Below, in pieces: positions 1 through 11,600 of a DNA stretch of 64,000 bases (its first letter is position 1; each line of letters starts with the position of its first letter). Source of the stretch: Helicobacter cholecystus (GTDB lineage Bacteria > Campylobacterota > Campylobacteria > Campylobacterales > Helicobacteraceae). The stretch lies in contig NZ_NXLU01000001.1 in the NCBI RefSeq assembly GCF_003364215.1, positions 186,001 to 250,000 of the forward strand. The letters are read 5' to 3'. Both the position numbers and the translations under genes were made by a program. The notes below the pieces were generated by a model. The model did not search any database, had not been told where the DNA came from, and saw nothing but the letters and a program-made list of their open reading frames with translations.

Positions 1-2
1 CC

Positions 3-782
3 TCACTTACAGAAGCAGGCTATGTAGGAGAGGATGTAGAAAATATTCTCACTCGTCTTCTCCAAGCCTCTGATGGCGATGTTCAAAGAGCTCAAAAAGG
101 GATTGTTTTTATTGATGAGGTAGATAAAATTTCTAGACTTTCAGAAAATCGAAGCATTACAAGGGATGTTTCAGGTGAGGGAGTGCAACAAGCATTGCTT
201 AAAATTATTGAAGGAAGCTTGGTAAATATTCCACCCAAGGGAGGAAGAAAACACCCTCATCAAGAATTCATTCAAATTGATACAAGCAATATCCTTTTCT
301 TATGTGGGGGAGCTTTTGATGGGTTGCAAGAGATAATCAAGCGTCGTCTTGGAGGAAATACTTTAGGATTTAATCAAGAGAAAAACAATCAAGATGAAAG
401 TGATGTTTTGCATTTTGTGCAACCAGAAGATTTGGTTTCATATGGACTGATTCCTGAACTTATTGGACGTTTGCCTGTGATTGCCACACTTGATGAGATC
501 ACACAAGAAGCAATGGTAGAGATTCTTATAAAGCCCAAAAATTCACTCATCAAACAATATCAAAAACTCTTTGATATGGATGGGGTAAAACTGAGTTTTC
601 AGAGTAATGCATTAGATGCAATTGCAAAACTTGCAATTGCAAGAAAAACAGGTGCAAGAGGATTGAGAAGTATTTTAGAAGAAGTGCTTAATCCCATGAT
701 GTTTGATCTTCCATCATTAAGTGGAAAGGAAGTTGTGATTAAAGATGAGGATATTCAAAAAATTCAAGGAGAGAAAAGATGA
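3..782 (+). CDS. clpX: ATP-dependent Clp protease ATP-binding subunit ClpX (5' end outside window)
   Basis: C-terminal 259 residues of ClpX, the AAA+ unfoldase that feeds substrates to the ClpP protease. The frame is open from base 3 with no start codon, so the zinc-binding domain and Walker A lie upstream of the window. Visible motifs in order: pore loop GYVG, Walker [11 protein letters not shown], the RKH substrate-gating loop (GGRKHP), and sensor-2 [11 protein letters not shown] near the end. A GTG at 183 is internal Val, not a start. The stop overlaps the mreB start by 4 nt (ATGA), which implies translational coupling; clpX-mreB-mreC is the order known in H. pylori. Confidence 0.96.
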   Translation, partial: SLTEAGYVGEDVENILTRLLQASDGDVQRAQKGIVFIDEVDKISRLSENRSITRDVSGEGVQQALLKIIEGSLVNIPPKGGRKHPHQEFIQIDTSNILFLCGGAFDGLQEIIKRRLGGNTLGFNQEKNNQDESDVLHFVQPEDLVSYGLIPELIGRLPVIATLDEITQEAMVEILIKPKNSLIKQYQKLFDMDGVKLSFQSNALDAIAKLAIARKTGARGLRSILEEVLNPMMFDLPSLSGKEVVIKDEDIQKIQGEKR

Positions 783-1819
783 TACTTGATCGTTTTATTG
801 GGATTTTTTCGCATGATATTGCGATTGACTTAGGAACAGCAAATACTGTTGTCTCTGCCAAAGGGCAGGGAATTATCATTAATGAACCCTCAATCATTGC
901 AGTGCAAAATGATCGCTATGGGGCTAGGGGAAAACTTCTTGCTGTAGGAAACTCAGCAAAAGAAATGGTGGGAAAAACCCCAGGAAGTATTTATGCAATT
1001 CGTCCAATGAAAGATGGAGTTATTGCAGATTTTGATATGACTGAGAAGATGATTCGCTATTTTGTAGAAAAAGCTCACAAAAGAAAATCACTGATGCGTC
1101 CAAGAATTATGGTGTGTGTGCCTTATGGGCTTACAGGAGTTGAACGAAAGGCTGTAAGAGAATCGGCCATGAGTGCAGGAGCAAGAGAGGTTTTTTTGAT
1201 TGAAGAACCTATGGCAGCAGCTATTGGTGCAGGACTTCCTGTGCGTGAGCCTCAAGGAAGTTTAGTTGTAGATATTGGTGGAGGAACAACAGAAATTGGT
1301 GTGATTTCTTTAGGGGGACTTGTCATTGCTAAATCACTGAGAGTTGCAGGAGATAAACTAGATACAGCAATTGTAGATTATGTGAGAGCAAATTATAACC
1401 TTTATATTGGAGAGCGAACAGGAGAGGAGATTAAGATTGAAATTGGTGCAGCGATTTCTTTAGATCAACCCCTTAAAATGCAGGTTAAAGGAAAGGATCA
1501 GGTGAGTGGTTTGCTTAATACTATTGAGCTTACAAGCGAGGATGTAAGAGAGGCAATTAAATCCCAACTTAAAGAGATTGGAAATGCATTAAAGAGCGTC
1601 TTAGAATCTATGCCACCAGATTTAGCAGGAGATATTGTTGAAAATGGTGTTGTACTTACAGGAGGTGGAGCACTTATTCGTGGGCTTGATAAATATCTCT
1701 CTGAGCTTGTTAAGCTTCCAGTTTATGTTGCAGAAGAACCTCTGCTTTGTGTTGCCAAAGGGACTAGTCGAGCAATAGAGGAGATGGATCTTTTGGAGCA
1801 ACTCAGTTTTGAACAATGA
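779..1819 (+). CDS. mreB: Rod shape-determining protein MreB
   Basis: Bacterial actin homolog, 346 aa, the usual family length. It polymerises under the inner membrane and guides lateral wall synthesis. Actin-fold signatures are visible: phosphate-1 loop DLGTANTVV near residue 17, phosphate-2 [13 protein letters not shown] near 163, and the adenosine motif [13 protein letters not shown] near 291. The ATG overlaps the clpX stop and its own stop overlaps mreC, so the three genes are co-translated. In helical Helicobacter, shape depends more on the Csd/CcmA module (present at 33-35 kb here) than on MreB alone. Confidence 0.97.
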   Translation: MILDRFIGIFSHDIAIDLGTANTVVSAKGQGIIINEPSIIAVQNDRYGARGKLLAVGNSAKEMVGKTPGSIYAIRPMKDGVIADFDMTEKMIRYFVEKAHKRKSLMRPRIMVCVPYGLTGVERKAVRESAMSAGAREVFLIEEPMAAAIGAGLPVREPQGSLVVDIGGGTTEIGVISLGGLVIAKSLRVAGDKLDTAIVDYVRANYNLYIGERTGEEIKIEIGAAISLDQPLKMQVKGKDQVSGLLNTIELTSEDVREAIKSQLKEIGNALKSVLESMPPDLAGDIVENGVVLTGGGALIRGLDKYLSELVKLPVYVAEEPLLCVAKGTSRAIEEMDLLEQLSFEQ

Positions 1820-2589
1820 GGATCAAACCTTTTTTTATCCTTGTTTTTTTGTTTGTAGCGATTACAATTTTTTTTAAACTTGACCATTCTTTAAGAGGAA
1901 TGATTCTTTCTTTGGGTGATGAGGTTAAAAATGCAGTTTTTGATTTTAAAGAATGGGGGAAAGAGACATATTTAAAATATTTTAATCAAGCTCAAAATAT
2001 CCAAGAGCTTAATAAGAAATTAGCAATAATCCAAAAGATTGAACTCCAAAATATCCAGCTCAAAGAGGAATTACAAAGACTAACAACCTTTTATAATATG
2101 CCCTCTTTAGCACTTGTAAACATTGTTCCTGTAAGAGCTATTTCTTATTGTGAATTTGGCAATTATGAACGTTTATGGTTAAGTGGATTTGAGAGTGGAG
2201 TAGAGGGAAAAATTTATGGACTTGTGCTTGATGGAGCTGTGGTTGGGATAGCTAAGTTAGGAGAGAATGGACGTTTGATGGGATTGCTTAATGGTGATCC
2301 ACTTTGTTCTTATGGAGTGTATATTGGAGAGGGAAAGGTTTCTGGAATTTTTAGAAGCGTGGATGGGCAAGTAGAGATTAGTTATATTCCTATGGAGAGC
2401 AAAATAAAAGTGGGGGATAAAATTGCAACAAATGGAATGGATAATATCTTTTTTGAAAATATTCCTGTAGGAGAAGTGAGTGAAATTATTGAGGGGAATG
2501 GCTATCTCAAAGCAAAAATTAAGACTTATGCACCAAAAGTGAATTTAGGATATATGTGGTTGCTTGATAGGAGTGAGAATGCAAAGTAA
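1816..2589 (+). CDS. mreC: Rod shape-determining protein MreC
   Basis: 257 aa bitopic inner-membrane protein linking MreB to periplasmic wall synthases. One N-terminal membrane segment (about residues 5-22), then a coiled-coil stretch (about 55-95, rich in Lys/Glu/Leu), then the two-lobed beta-barrel MreC domain containing VPVRAIS and the conserved GD-x-I-x-TNG turn (GDKIATNGMD). The start overlaps the mreB stop by 4 nt. No mreD follows; a glycosyltransferase-like gene comes next. Confidence 0.93.
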   Translation: MRIKPFFILVFLFVAITIFFKLDHSLRGMILSLGDEVKNAVFDFKEWGKETYLKYFNQAQNIQELNKKLAIIQKIELQNIQLKEELQRLTTFYNMPSLALVNIVPVRAISYCEFGNYERLWLSGFESGVEGKIYGLVLDGAVVGIAKLGENGRLMGLLNGDPLCSYGVYIGEGKVSGIFRSVDGQVEISYIPMESKIKVGDKIATNGMDNIFFENIPVGEVSEIIEGNGYLKAKIKTYAPKVNLGYMWLLDRSENAK

Positions 2590-4543
2590 AAGTGAAATAG
2601 AAAAATATATTAAAAGCCTAGAATCCTCAAGTTTAGAACAAATGTTAAATCTATATCAGCAAGATGAAAAAGAGTATATTTCTTTTGCTCTTTCTTTGCG
2701 TCAAAGTATTTTGGAGAATATCTTAAAAAATGGTGATGTTGGTGAGAGTACATATCTTTTACTTTATTTTCTTTATGCGCCACTTCAGGGAAAAATTCCA
2801 CAAGAAGAAAGCTTAAATCCTTTTATTCAGACAGCAAAAAGTCATTTTCTTACTCAAGGATTGGGAGATTTTGAAAACCAAATGCTCCTTGAGCTTGAAG
2901 TGCTTTGCTTACTTTTGAATGCTCAATGCGATGAAGCAATCAAGGTCTATATTCAAGGTATTTCCCATCTTAATATTCACTCCCCTTCTTCTGGATCATC
3001 AGCAGAATTAATTAGAACATATTTTCCTAAAATGAACATTTCTATGAATTCTTTTTTAGAAGCAATCAGCGGAGTATTACAAAAGGATTATTATTGCTCC
3101 CTTTCTCTTGAGCAAAGACGATCGATTTTAAACTGGCAACTCCACTGTTTTTGGAATGTTTCGACATTTTTTAATCATCGCTCATGGCTCTTAATGTATC
3201 CATTGTGGAAAGAGCTATTTTATTGGCATTTACAAAATGGTGGTGTAGAAAATATGGATCATGCCCTTTATATGCAGTTTTTCATCTATCATATGTGCGG
3301 TAATAGTTTCTCTTCTCAAGAGCAATGGAGGGTTTTTAGCGCAGAAATTGATGAATTTGCTTCTTCCTATTATGCCTCCTTTGCTTCTTCTGAACATCTT
3401 CCTTCATTCACTCCAAGGAATGAGGGAAAAATCACAATCGCACTTCTTAGAGATAGGATTGTGGAGAATTCTCCCTATAAGGTGGAATATAGCTTTTTAA
3501 AACAACTTTTATCCCATCAAGAATTTAAGGAAAAATATACAATAAAAATCTATCTTATGAGTTTATTGGAGAAGAGTGAAAATTCTCAAAGTGCTTTAGA
3601 GAGTTATCAAAATCTTGGCATTGAGATTTGTGATGTTGCTCCTTATTGCAATCAAAGGGGATTTTATAATTCACATTTACAAAAAGCAATGCTTTTACGA
3701 GAAATGATGATTAAAGACAAAGTTCAAATTCTTCTCTCTCCTAATAATGGCTATGGCATTAGTGATTTTCTGATTGCTTCTAGAGTTGCACAAAGTCAGA
3801 TTTTTTGGTCACATGGAAATTTTGTTTATAATGTTGCAAAGCTTGATGGCAGGATTACACATATTTGTGGCAATGAAACGAGATTTAAGAGAGAGGGGTA
3901 TGAGTTTGTAGGCATTCCTGTAGTGATGGATAATGCTTTTTATAATCCTCCTATTTCTTCTGAACTTATCTCCCTTAATCGTTCAAAATTCCCAAAAGAT
4001 AAGGTGATTTTAGGAACAATTGGTAGGCTAACAAAAATTGATAGTTTACCCTATCTCTCAATGCTTGTAAGGATTATGAAAGCCTTTCCTCGCACCATTT
4101 ATTTAGCTTGTGGGAGTGGAAATACTGAGGAGATTAAGCAAAAACTTAAGAGTATTTTAGGGGCTGAATATGAAGAGTTTATGCAACGCTTCTTTTTTTG
4201 TGGATATGTCAATAATATTATTTTTGGACACTTGATTGACTTTTGGCCCGATAGTTTTCCTATGGAACAAGGTGAGAGTAGAATAGAATATGTTGCAAAA
4301 GGAAAGCTCTCGCTTGTGTTGCTTAAAGATCCAAGCAAAGCACAAAAAGAGTGGATTACAATGGCAGTGGATGAAGAGGATTATTATCAAAAAGCACTCC
4401 ATCTTCTTTCTTTGGATAAAAAGCAAAAAGATGAACTCATGACTGATATCTTAGGTGGGCTTTCTCGCTATAACCAAAAAAGAGAAGAGTTGGGCGTAAC
4501 CACAATGATGCAATTTTTACACTCCTTATGCAAAAACTCCTAA
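2579..4543 (+). CDS. Large glycosyltransferase-like protein (helical N-terminus plus GT-B-type C-terminus; distant GT41/HMW1C-like?)
   Basis: About 654 aa, no signal peptide, probably cytoplasmic. The first ~280 residues look all-helical and carry no motif I recognise. The C-terminal half looks like a GT-B glycosyltransferase: an N-lobe segment ending in WSHGN (near residue 409), a linker, then VILGTIGRLTKI starting the C-lobe and a donor-site-like segment FWPDSFPMEQGESRIEY near 556. Helical domain followed by GT-B is the layout of HMW1C/NGT and OGT-like (GT41) enzymes, which glycosylate proteins; that link is inference from layout and loosely similar motifs. I chose the ATG at 2579 because AGGAG lies 5 nt upstream; a TTG at 2564 lacks this. 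It overlaps the mreC end by 11 nt. Confidence 0.6.
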   Translation: MQSKSEIEKYIKSLESSSLEQMLNLYQQDEKEYISFALSLRQSILENILKNGDVGESTYLLLYFLYAPLQGKIPQEESLNPFIQTAKSHFLTQGLGDFENQMLLELEVLCLLLNAQCDEAIKVYIQGISHLNIHSPSSGSSAELIRTYFPKMNISMNSFLEAISGVLQKDYYCSLSLEQRRSILNWQLHCFWNVSTFFNHRSWLLMYPLWKELFYWHLQNGGVENMDHALYMQFFIYHMCGNSFSSQEQWRVFSAEIDEFASSYYASFASSEHLPSFTPRNEGKITIALLRDRIVENSPYKVEYSFLKQLLSHQEFKEKYTIKIYLMSLLEKSENSQSALESYQNLGIEICDVAPYCNQRGFYNSHLQKAMLLREMMIKDKVQILLSPNNGYGISDFLIASRVAQSQIFWSHGNFVYNVAKLDGRITHICGNETRFKREGYEFVGIPVVMDNAFYNPPISSELISLNRSKFPKDKVILGTIGRLTKIDSLPYLSMLVRIMKAFPRTIYLACGSGNTEEIKQKLKSILGAEYEEFMQRFFFCGYVNNIIFGHLIDFWPDSFPMEQGESRIEYVAKGKLSLVLLKDPSKAQKEWITMAVDEEDYYQKALHLLSLDKKQKDELMTDILGGLSRYNQKREELGVTTMMQFLHSLCKNS

Positions 4544-5685
4544 TTCTCACGGCTTCAGACCCTGCCTCAAATCCTCGTCCAAGAAGAATGATAGAAAATC
4601 TTAGAGGATCTTATGATCTTTATGCAATGGGGATTCATACAAAAGCAATAGAAGGTGTAAAAACTTTTTGCTTCCCTGCATATACGAAGCGAACAAAACT
4701 TCAAGAATTAAGATTGTATATTGATGTTTTTCTCTGCAATTGGGAGAAGTTGATTTGGACACAAAATCGTCTAGAGATTGCCCCATTTTTACAAGAAAAA
4801 GAGTTTGATTTTATTGTTTGTTTTGATTTACCTCTTTTGCCCATTGCGCTCAAATATAAAAAAAATGCAAAAGTGATTTTTGATGCCCAAGAGTATTTTC
4901 CCCTGTGGCTTACTTCAAGTTTAAGATGGAGAATTCTTTTTCAAAGATTTAATCACTTCTTGTGTCAAACTTTTCTTCCTCAGTGTGATGCAGTTTTAAG
5001 CGTTTCTCCAAGTTTTGTGAAAAAATATGCTCAAAATTATGGAATCTCCCCCTATTTGTATCTTTCTTTGCCCTATTACTATGATATAGCTCCTAAACCC
5101 TGTGATGTGAATAATATAAAAATACTTTATCATGGCTCACTTTCAAATAATCGTGGGATAGATACTCTTATTACTTTAATGCAGTATCTACCCTCAAATT
5201 TTTCTTTAGATTTGATTTTGGTGGGAGGAGAGAGGAAGTATAGAGAAAAAATTCTCTCACTCATTAGCAAAGCTCAAAAACAGGGGGTAAAAATTTCTCT
5301 TTTGCCCCCTGTCCCTTTTGATGAGATTATTCCCTTTGGTTCAAAGTATGATATAGGACTTTATTTTATGCCTCCCAATACCTATAATTTGCGCTCAACC
5401 ATTCCTAATAAATTTTTTGAATATATTGGCTCCTCTCTTGCTCTTGTAATCACGCCAAATACAGATTTAGTGCCTATTGTTAGAGAATATAATCTTGGAG
5501 TGGTAAGCGAGGATTTTAGTATCCAATCCGTGGCCAAGGCATTGCAATCTTTGAGTATAGAGCAGATCAACTCTTATAAACTTGCCTCCTATAAGGCTCA
5601 TAAGAAACTCAATAATTCTCAAAATCAGCAAAAGATTCTTTCTTTGCTCTCTGCTCTCTCCTCCCCATCTCTTAAGGATTTGTAG
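4528..5685 (+). CDS. Glycosyltransferase, GT4-like (paralog of the one at 47.9-49.1 kb)
   Basis: 385 aa GT-B type protein. N-terminal motif SDPASNPRPRRMIENL, C-lobe beginning KILYHGSLSNNRGIDTL (near residue 207), and a family-4-like donor segment PNKFFEYIGSSLALV near 293. It shares these motifs and overall layout with the gene at 47899-49059, so the two are paralogs. It overlaps the preceding glycosyltransferase-like gene by 16 nt, has no clear Shine-Dalgarno, and is probably translated by coupling. The acceptor is unknown; LPS, capsule or protein glycan are all possible. Confidence 0.75.
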   Translation: MQKLLILTASDPASNPRPRRMIENLRGSYDLYAMGIHTKAIEGVKTFCFPAYTKRTKLQELRLYIDVFLCNWEKLIWTQNRLEIAPFLQEKEFDFIVCFDLPLLPIALKYKKNAKVIFDAQEYFPLWLTSSLRWRILFQRFNHFLCQTFLPQCDAVLSVSPSFVKKYAQNYGISPYLYLSLPYYYDIAPKPCDVNNIKILYHGSLSNNRGIDTLITLMQYLPSNFSLDLILVGGERKYREKILSLISKAQKQGVKISLLPPVPFDEIIPFGSKYDIGLYFMPPNTYNLRSTIPNKFFEYIGSSLALVITPNTDLVPIVREYNLGVVSEDFSIQSVAKALQSLSIEQINSYKLASYKAHKKLNNSQNQQKILSLLSALSSPSLKDL

Positions 5686-5733
5686 GAGTATAGATTGAAA
5701 AAAGAGATGGGTTTTACTTCTTTGATCTTTAGA

Positions 5734-5739
5734 TAAAAT
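5734..5739 (+). promoter_or_regulatory. Possible -10 element for tpiA-fabI-rimO
   Basis: TAAAAT in an AT-rich context 28 nt upstream of the tpiA ATG, in the only sizeable gap (82 nt) between the glycosyltransferases and tpiA. No good -35 is visible, which is normal for sigma-70 promoters in this phylum. Confidence 0.4.
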
Positions 5740-5767
5740 TCTTTGTATTGCTTATAAGGAGAGAAAA

Positions 5768-6448
5768 ATGATTATTGCTGGAAATTTTAAAACTCATCAT
5801 ACACGTGCTTCAACATTAAAATTTTGCACAGAACTTGATAAAAGATTGGCAAAAAAACAAAATAAAGAAGTGAGGATTTTTCCTACCCTTGCCTCTTTGC
5901 CTTATAATGATTTTGCAAATCTAAAAATCGGAGCCCAAAATGCTTATAGTGCAAGAAATGGTGCTTATAGTGGAGAGGTAGGATTAGAACAACTCCAAGA
6001 GTTAGGAATAAACACTTTGCTGATTGGACACAGTGAGAGAAGACTGATCTTTGCAGAGGACAATAGGTTGGTGAAAGCAAAGTTTGAGTTTTATTCACAG
6101 GAGGGGTTTGAAATCTTTTTTTGCATTGGAGAAGATTTATCCACTTATCAAAATAGAAGAACAAAAGATTTTCTTCTCTCTCAATTGCAAGGAATTGATC
6201 TGGATTATCCAAAACTTATTATTGCTTATGAGCCAATTTGGGCAATTGGCACAGGAGAAAGTGCAAGTTTGGAGCAGATTGAGCTTATTCATAGCTTTTT
6301 AAGAGAAAATGGTGTGAAAACCTCTGTATATGGAGGAAGTGTTAAGCCCAATAATGCTAAAGAGATTATGGACTTAAAGAGTGTAGATGGTGTGCTTGTA
6401 GGCGGTGCAAGTTTAGAGCTAGAAAGTTTTTGTTCTATTATTGGTTAG
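5768..6448 (+). CDS. tpiA: Triosephosphate isomerase
   Basis: 226 aa, a little shorter than the usual ~250 but similar to Helicobacter versions. Interconverts dihydroxyacetone phosphate and glyceraldehyde-3-phosphate. Active-site residues are intact: Asn6/Lys8 (GNFK), His88 (GHSERR) and Glu155 (AYEPIWAIGTG); the phosphate-binding loops YGGSVKP and GVLVGGASL are present. AAGGAG precedes the ATG. The next gene, fabI, follows after 29 nt, the same tpiA-fabI pairing as in H. pylori. Confidence 0.97.
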   Translation: MIIAGNFKTHHTRASTLKFCTELDKRLAKKQNKEVRIFPTLASLPYNDFANLKIGAQNAYSARNGAYSGEVGLEQLQELGINTLLIGHSERRLIFAEDNRLVKAKFEFYSQEGFEIFFCIGEDLSTYQNRRTKDFLLSQLQGIDLDYPKLIIAYEPIWAIGTGESASLEQIELIHSFLRENGVKTSVYGGSVKPNNAKEIMDLKSVDGVLVGGASLELESFCSIIG

Positions 6449-6468
6449 AATTTATATTTTAATTTTAA

Positions 6469-7302
<834 letters not shown>

Positions 7303-7304
7303 GA

Positions 7305-8624
7305 GTGGGGAAAAAACTACATTTAATTTCTTTAGGATGCACTAAAAATCTTATAGATAGTGAAGTGATGCTAGGAGCTTTAAGGGAATATCACATCACT
7401 GATGAGGTCAGTGAAGCAGATGTAATTATTGTCAATACTTGTGGATTTATCTCAGCAGCTAAGCAAGAGAGCATTAATACAATTTTAGAAGTAAGTTCAA
7501 GAAGAAAAAAAGGAGCATTGCTTGTAGCAAGTGGGTGCCTTTCTGAACGCTATCATAAAGAATTATTACAAGAAATGCCTGAGATTGATATCATCACAGG
7601 TGTGGGGGATTATGACAAAATCAATGAGATGATCAATCAAAAAAAAGGATTTCTTTCCCATAAAGTTTTCCTCTCTGAAAATGCCGAGAGAGTGATTACT
7701 GGATCAAGTATTCACGCTTATGTCAAACTTTCTGAGGGGTGTAATCAAACTTGTAGTTTCTGTTCTATCCCAAGTTTTAAGGGAAAACTTCATTCACGGA
7801 GTATAGAATCTGCCCTTAAAGAGGTAAATGCACTTGTGGAGAGAGGATATAAGGACTTCTCTTTTGTTGCCCAAGATTCAAGTTCTTATCTTAGAGATTG
7901 GGGGCAGAAGAGAGGATTAATAGATTTTATTGATGCACTTGAGACCCAAAGTAAGGCTAAAAGTGCGAGGATTCTTTATCTTTATCCAAGCACTACAACC
8001 TTGGAGCTTATACAAAGAATTGCAGATTCAAAGATTGTGCAAAATTATTTTGATATGCCTATTCAACATATTAGTGAGAGTATGCTTAAGAGAATGCATA
8101 GAGGAGTAGGAAGAGAGAGGCATATAGAGCTTCTTAGAGCTATGAGGGCGGTGCCTCATTCATTTGTAAGAACGACTGTGATCGTAGGACATCCTCAGGA
8201 GAGTGAAGAGGAATTTGAAGAATTATGCCAATTTATCAGTGAATTTCAATTTGATGCAATCAATGTCTTTGCATATTCTAGTGAAGAGGGAACAAAAGCA
8301 CATGCAATGGATGGGCATATTTCTACAAAAGTGATCAACTCAAGAATTACTAAGCTTAATAAAATTATTACAGCCCAGCAAAAAGAGCAAAAAAAGCAAA
8401 TGTTGGGCAAGAGATTTGAGGGCATTGTAGAGGGAAGAAGTGAGGAGAGTGAATATTTTTATTCAGCACGACTTCTCCCTTGGGCACCACAAATTGATGG
8501 AGAAATTTTAGTGAATGAAATACAGATAGAAGGGTTAGAGGAGCTACAAGCAGGCTACTATACTTTAGAAATCAGTGATGTTAAAGAGGACTTTGTCTTT
8601 GCAAAAATTCTCTCAAAGCTATAA
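7305..8624 (+). CDS. rimO: Ribosomal protein S12 methylthiotransferase RimO
   Basis: Radical-SAM methylthiotransferase, 439 aa, that adds a methylthio group to an Asp of ribosomal protein S12. N-terminal MTTase domain with three cluster cysteines (LGCTKN, NTCGF, SGCLSE), radical-SAM CxxxCxxC at Cys146/150/153 (CNQTCSFC), C-terminal TRAM domain. I chose GTG 7305 because GGAG sits 7 nt upstream and the family consensus (KKLHLISLGC) begins there; an ATG at 7281 lies inside fabI without a ribosome-binding site. Confidence 0.93.
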   Translation: MGKKLHLISLGCTKNLIDSEVMLGALREYHITDEVSEADVIIVNTCGFISAAKQESINTILEVSSRRKKGALLVASGCLSERYHKELLQEMPEIDIITGVGDYDKINEMINQKKGFLSHKVFLSENAERVITGSSIHAYVKLSEGCNQTCSFCSIPSFKGKLHSRSIESALKEVNALVERGYKDFSFVAQDSSSYLRDWGQKRGLIDFIDALETQSKAKSARILYLYPSTTTLELIQRIADSKIVQNYFDMPIQHISESMLKRMHRGVGRERHIELLRAMRAVPHSFVRTTVIVGHPQESEEEFEELCQFISEFQFDAINVFAYSSEEGTKAHAMDGHISTKVINSRITKLNKIITAQQKEQKKQMLGKRFEGIVEGRSEESEYFYSARLLPWAPQIDGEILVNEIQIEGLEELQAGYYTLEISDVKEDFVFAKILSKL

Positions 8625-8654
8625 ACTCTAAGCATTCTGCAAACTCAAATAGTG

Positions 8655-8660
8655 TAAAAT
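8655..8660 (+). promoter_or_regulatory. Possible -10 element for dnaE
   Basis: TGTAAAAT 32 nt upstream of the dnaE ATG in the 67-nt rimO-dnaE gap. A second candidate, GATAAT, lies 15 nt further downstream. Single-site evidence only. Confidence 0.35.
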
Positions 8661-8691
8661 CATGGCACCAACTTGATAATAGGGGTTAAGA

Positions 8692-11600
8692 ATGAAATTT
8701 ACACATTTACACTTGCATACTGAATACTCACTCCTTGATGGTGCAAATAAGATTAAGCTTCTTGCTAAGAAGCTTAAAGAATTAGGCATGGATAGTGTTG
8801 CAATGACCGATCATGGCAATATGTATGGAGCTATGGAGTTTTATACGGTAATGCTAGAGAATGGCATCAAACCTATCATCGGAATGGAGGCCTATATTCA
8901 CAATCAAGAAGATATCAGTGACAAATCAATCAAACAGCGATATCACCTTTGTTTGTATGCTAAAGACCTTGAGGGGTATCATAATCTTCTAGCCCTAAGT
9001 TCACAGGCTTTTATCAATGGTTTTTATTATTATCCAAGAATTAATAAAAAACTTCTAAGAGAGCATAGTAAGGGACTTGTATGCTCTTCAGCTTGTTTGG
9101 CAGGTGAGGTGAGTTATCATCTTAATAGCACCAACCCTAAGCGATTAGATGCAGGTGCAAAAAAGAATCGCCCTTACAATGCCTATGGATATGCATTTGC
9201 TAAAGAAGCAGCATTGGAGTATCAAGATATTTTTGGTGATGATTTTTATTTAGAGATTATGCGTCACGGAATCCAAGAACAAGAACATATTGATAATCTT
9301 CTGATTAAGCTCTCACTTGAAACAGGGATTAAAATCATTGCAACAAATGATTCACACTATCTCACCCAAGATGATGCAAAAACCCAAGAAGTAGCAATGT
9401 GTGTAGCTATGGGAAAAATTCTTAATGACAAAGATCGCTTAAAACATTCAGTCAATGAGTTTTATATTAAATCCCCACAGGAAATGGCAGTTTTGTTTGC
9501 AGATATTCCTGAAGCTCTTGCAAATACTCAAGAGATTGTAGAGAAATGTAATCTCACTCTCCCCTTAAAAAATACTGAGATTGTCAATAAGGAGAGTGGA
9601 GAGAAGATTTTAAATTTCACCCCTGCTACTCCTCCTTCATTTCGATTTACAGCTCAATACGCTAAAAATGAGGGTTTGGATTTTAGTGATGATGCAAATT
9701 ATTTTGCTTATAAGTGTAGAGAGGGATTAAAAGAAAGATTAAAACTTGTACCCCAAGAGAAACATAGTCTTTATGAAGAAAGACTTAATCAAGAAATAGA
9801 AATTATCACTAAAATGAATTTTCCAGGCTATATGCTTATTGTTTGGGATTTTGTGAATTTTGCTAAAAAAAATGGAATCCCTGTTGGTCCTGGAAGGGGG
9901 AGTGCAGCGGGAAGTTTGGTGGCATTTTGTTTAAAAATTACAAATATCGATCCCATCAAATATGATCTTCTTTTTGAGAGGTTTTTAAATCCTGAACGTG
10001 TCAGTATGCCCGATATTGATATGGATTTTTGTCAAAGAAGAAGGGGGGAGATTATTGAGTATGTGAGTAATCTTTATGGCAAATATAATGTTGCTCAAGT
10101 CGTTACCTTTGGTGAGCTTAAAGCCAAGGGGGTGATTAGAGATGTTGCAAGAGTTTTGGATATGCCACTTAAAAATGCAGATGCGATGGCAAAACTTGTT
10201 CCTGAAGAGCTTAAAATCACGCTCCAAGATGCTTATGAAAAAGAACCAAAACTTAGGGAAATGATAGAAAGCGATTCTCTTGCAAAAGAGGTATGGGAAT
10301 ATTCACTTAAGCTTGAAAACTTTAAGCGAAATACTGGGGTGCATGCAGCAGCAATTGTCATTGATAGTGAAAGAGAGCTTTGGTATAAAACGCCTTTAGC
10401 TGTGGCAAAAAATGGGGGAAGTGTTACCCAGTATTCTATGAAATGGCTAGAACCTGTGGATTTAATTAAATTTGACTTCTTGGGACTAAAAACTTTAACC
10501 GTGATTGATGATGCGCTTAAGCTTATTAAAAAGCGTTATGGAGAGGAGATTGACTTTTTAAGTGTCAATATAGAAGATCCTAAGGTATATGAGACAATGC
10601 AAAGTGGAAATACTTTAGGGCTATTCCAAATTGAATCAGGGGGAATGCAAGATCTTAACAAGCGTTTAAAGCCAAGCACATTTGAAGATGTGATTGCGGT
10701 TTTAGCACTCTATCGCCCAGGTCCAATGGAATCAGGAATGCTTGATGATTTTATTGATAGAAAGCATGGATTAAAGCCTATTGAATATATGTTTCCCGAG
10801 CTTGAGCCAATTCTTAAGCCTACCTATGGTGTGATTGTCTATCAGGAGCAGGTAATGCAAATTGTTCAAACTATTGGCGGTTTTTCACTGGGTGGAGCAG
10901 ATTTGGTACGAAGAGCAATGGGGAAAAAGATCAAAGAAGAGATGGATCGCCTTAAAGATAGTTTTGTCAAAGGGGCGATCAATAATGGTTTTGATGGAGA
11001 AAAAGGAGGAGAACTATGGGATCTTATTGTTAAGTTTGCAGGATATGGATTTAATAAATCTCACTCTGCAGCTTATGCTATGGTTACTTTTCAAACAGCC
11101 TATCTTAAAACTTATTATGAACATGAGTTTATGGCAGCAATGCTTACAAGCGAGACAAGTAAAGTTGAAGCTGTTGCTAAATATATTGATGAAGTTACAG
11201 CAATGGGAATAAAAATCTTACCCCCTCATGTCAATCTTTCAGAAAATGATTTTGGTGTGAATGGAGAAGGTGAACACAAAGCAATTGTCTTTGGTTTGAG
11301 TGCAATTAAAGGAGTTGGAGAAGCTCCAATTGAAAATATTGTCAATGAGAGAATGAAAAATGGTGAATTTAAGAGTTTGGAAGATTTTGTAGGGAGAGTA
11401 GATTGGAGTAAAATCTCTAAGCGTGTATTAGAACCATTAATTAAATCAGGAAGTTTGGACAATCTTGGATACAGTCGTGCATGTATGTTAGAGCATCTTG
11501 ATGAGATTTGTGAGACTGGACGTAACAATAATCGACTTTCTCAATCTTTAGAAGCTTCATTATTTGCAGGATTTGAAGATGAGCTCTCTAGTGAAGTGAA

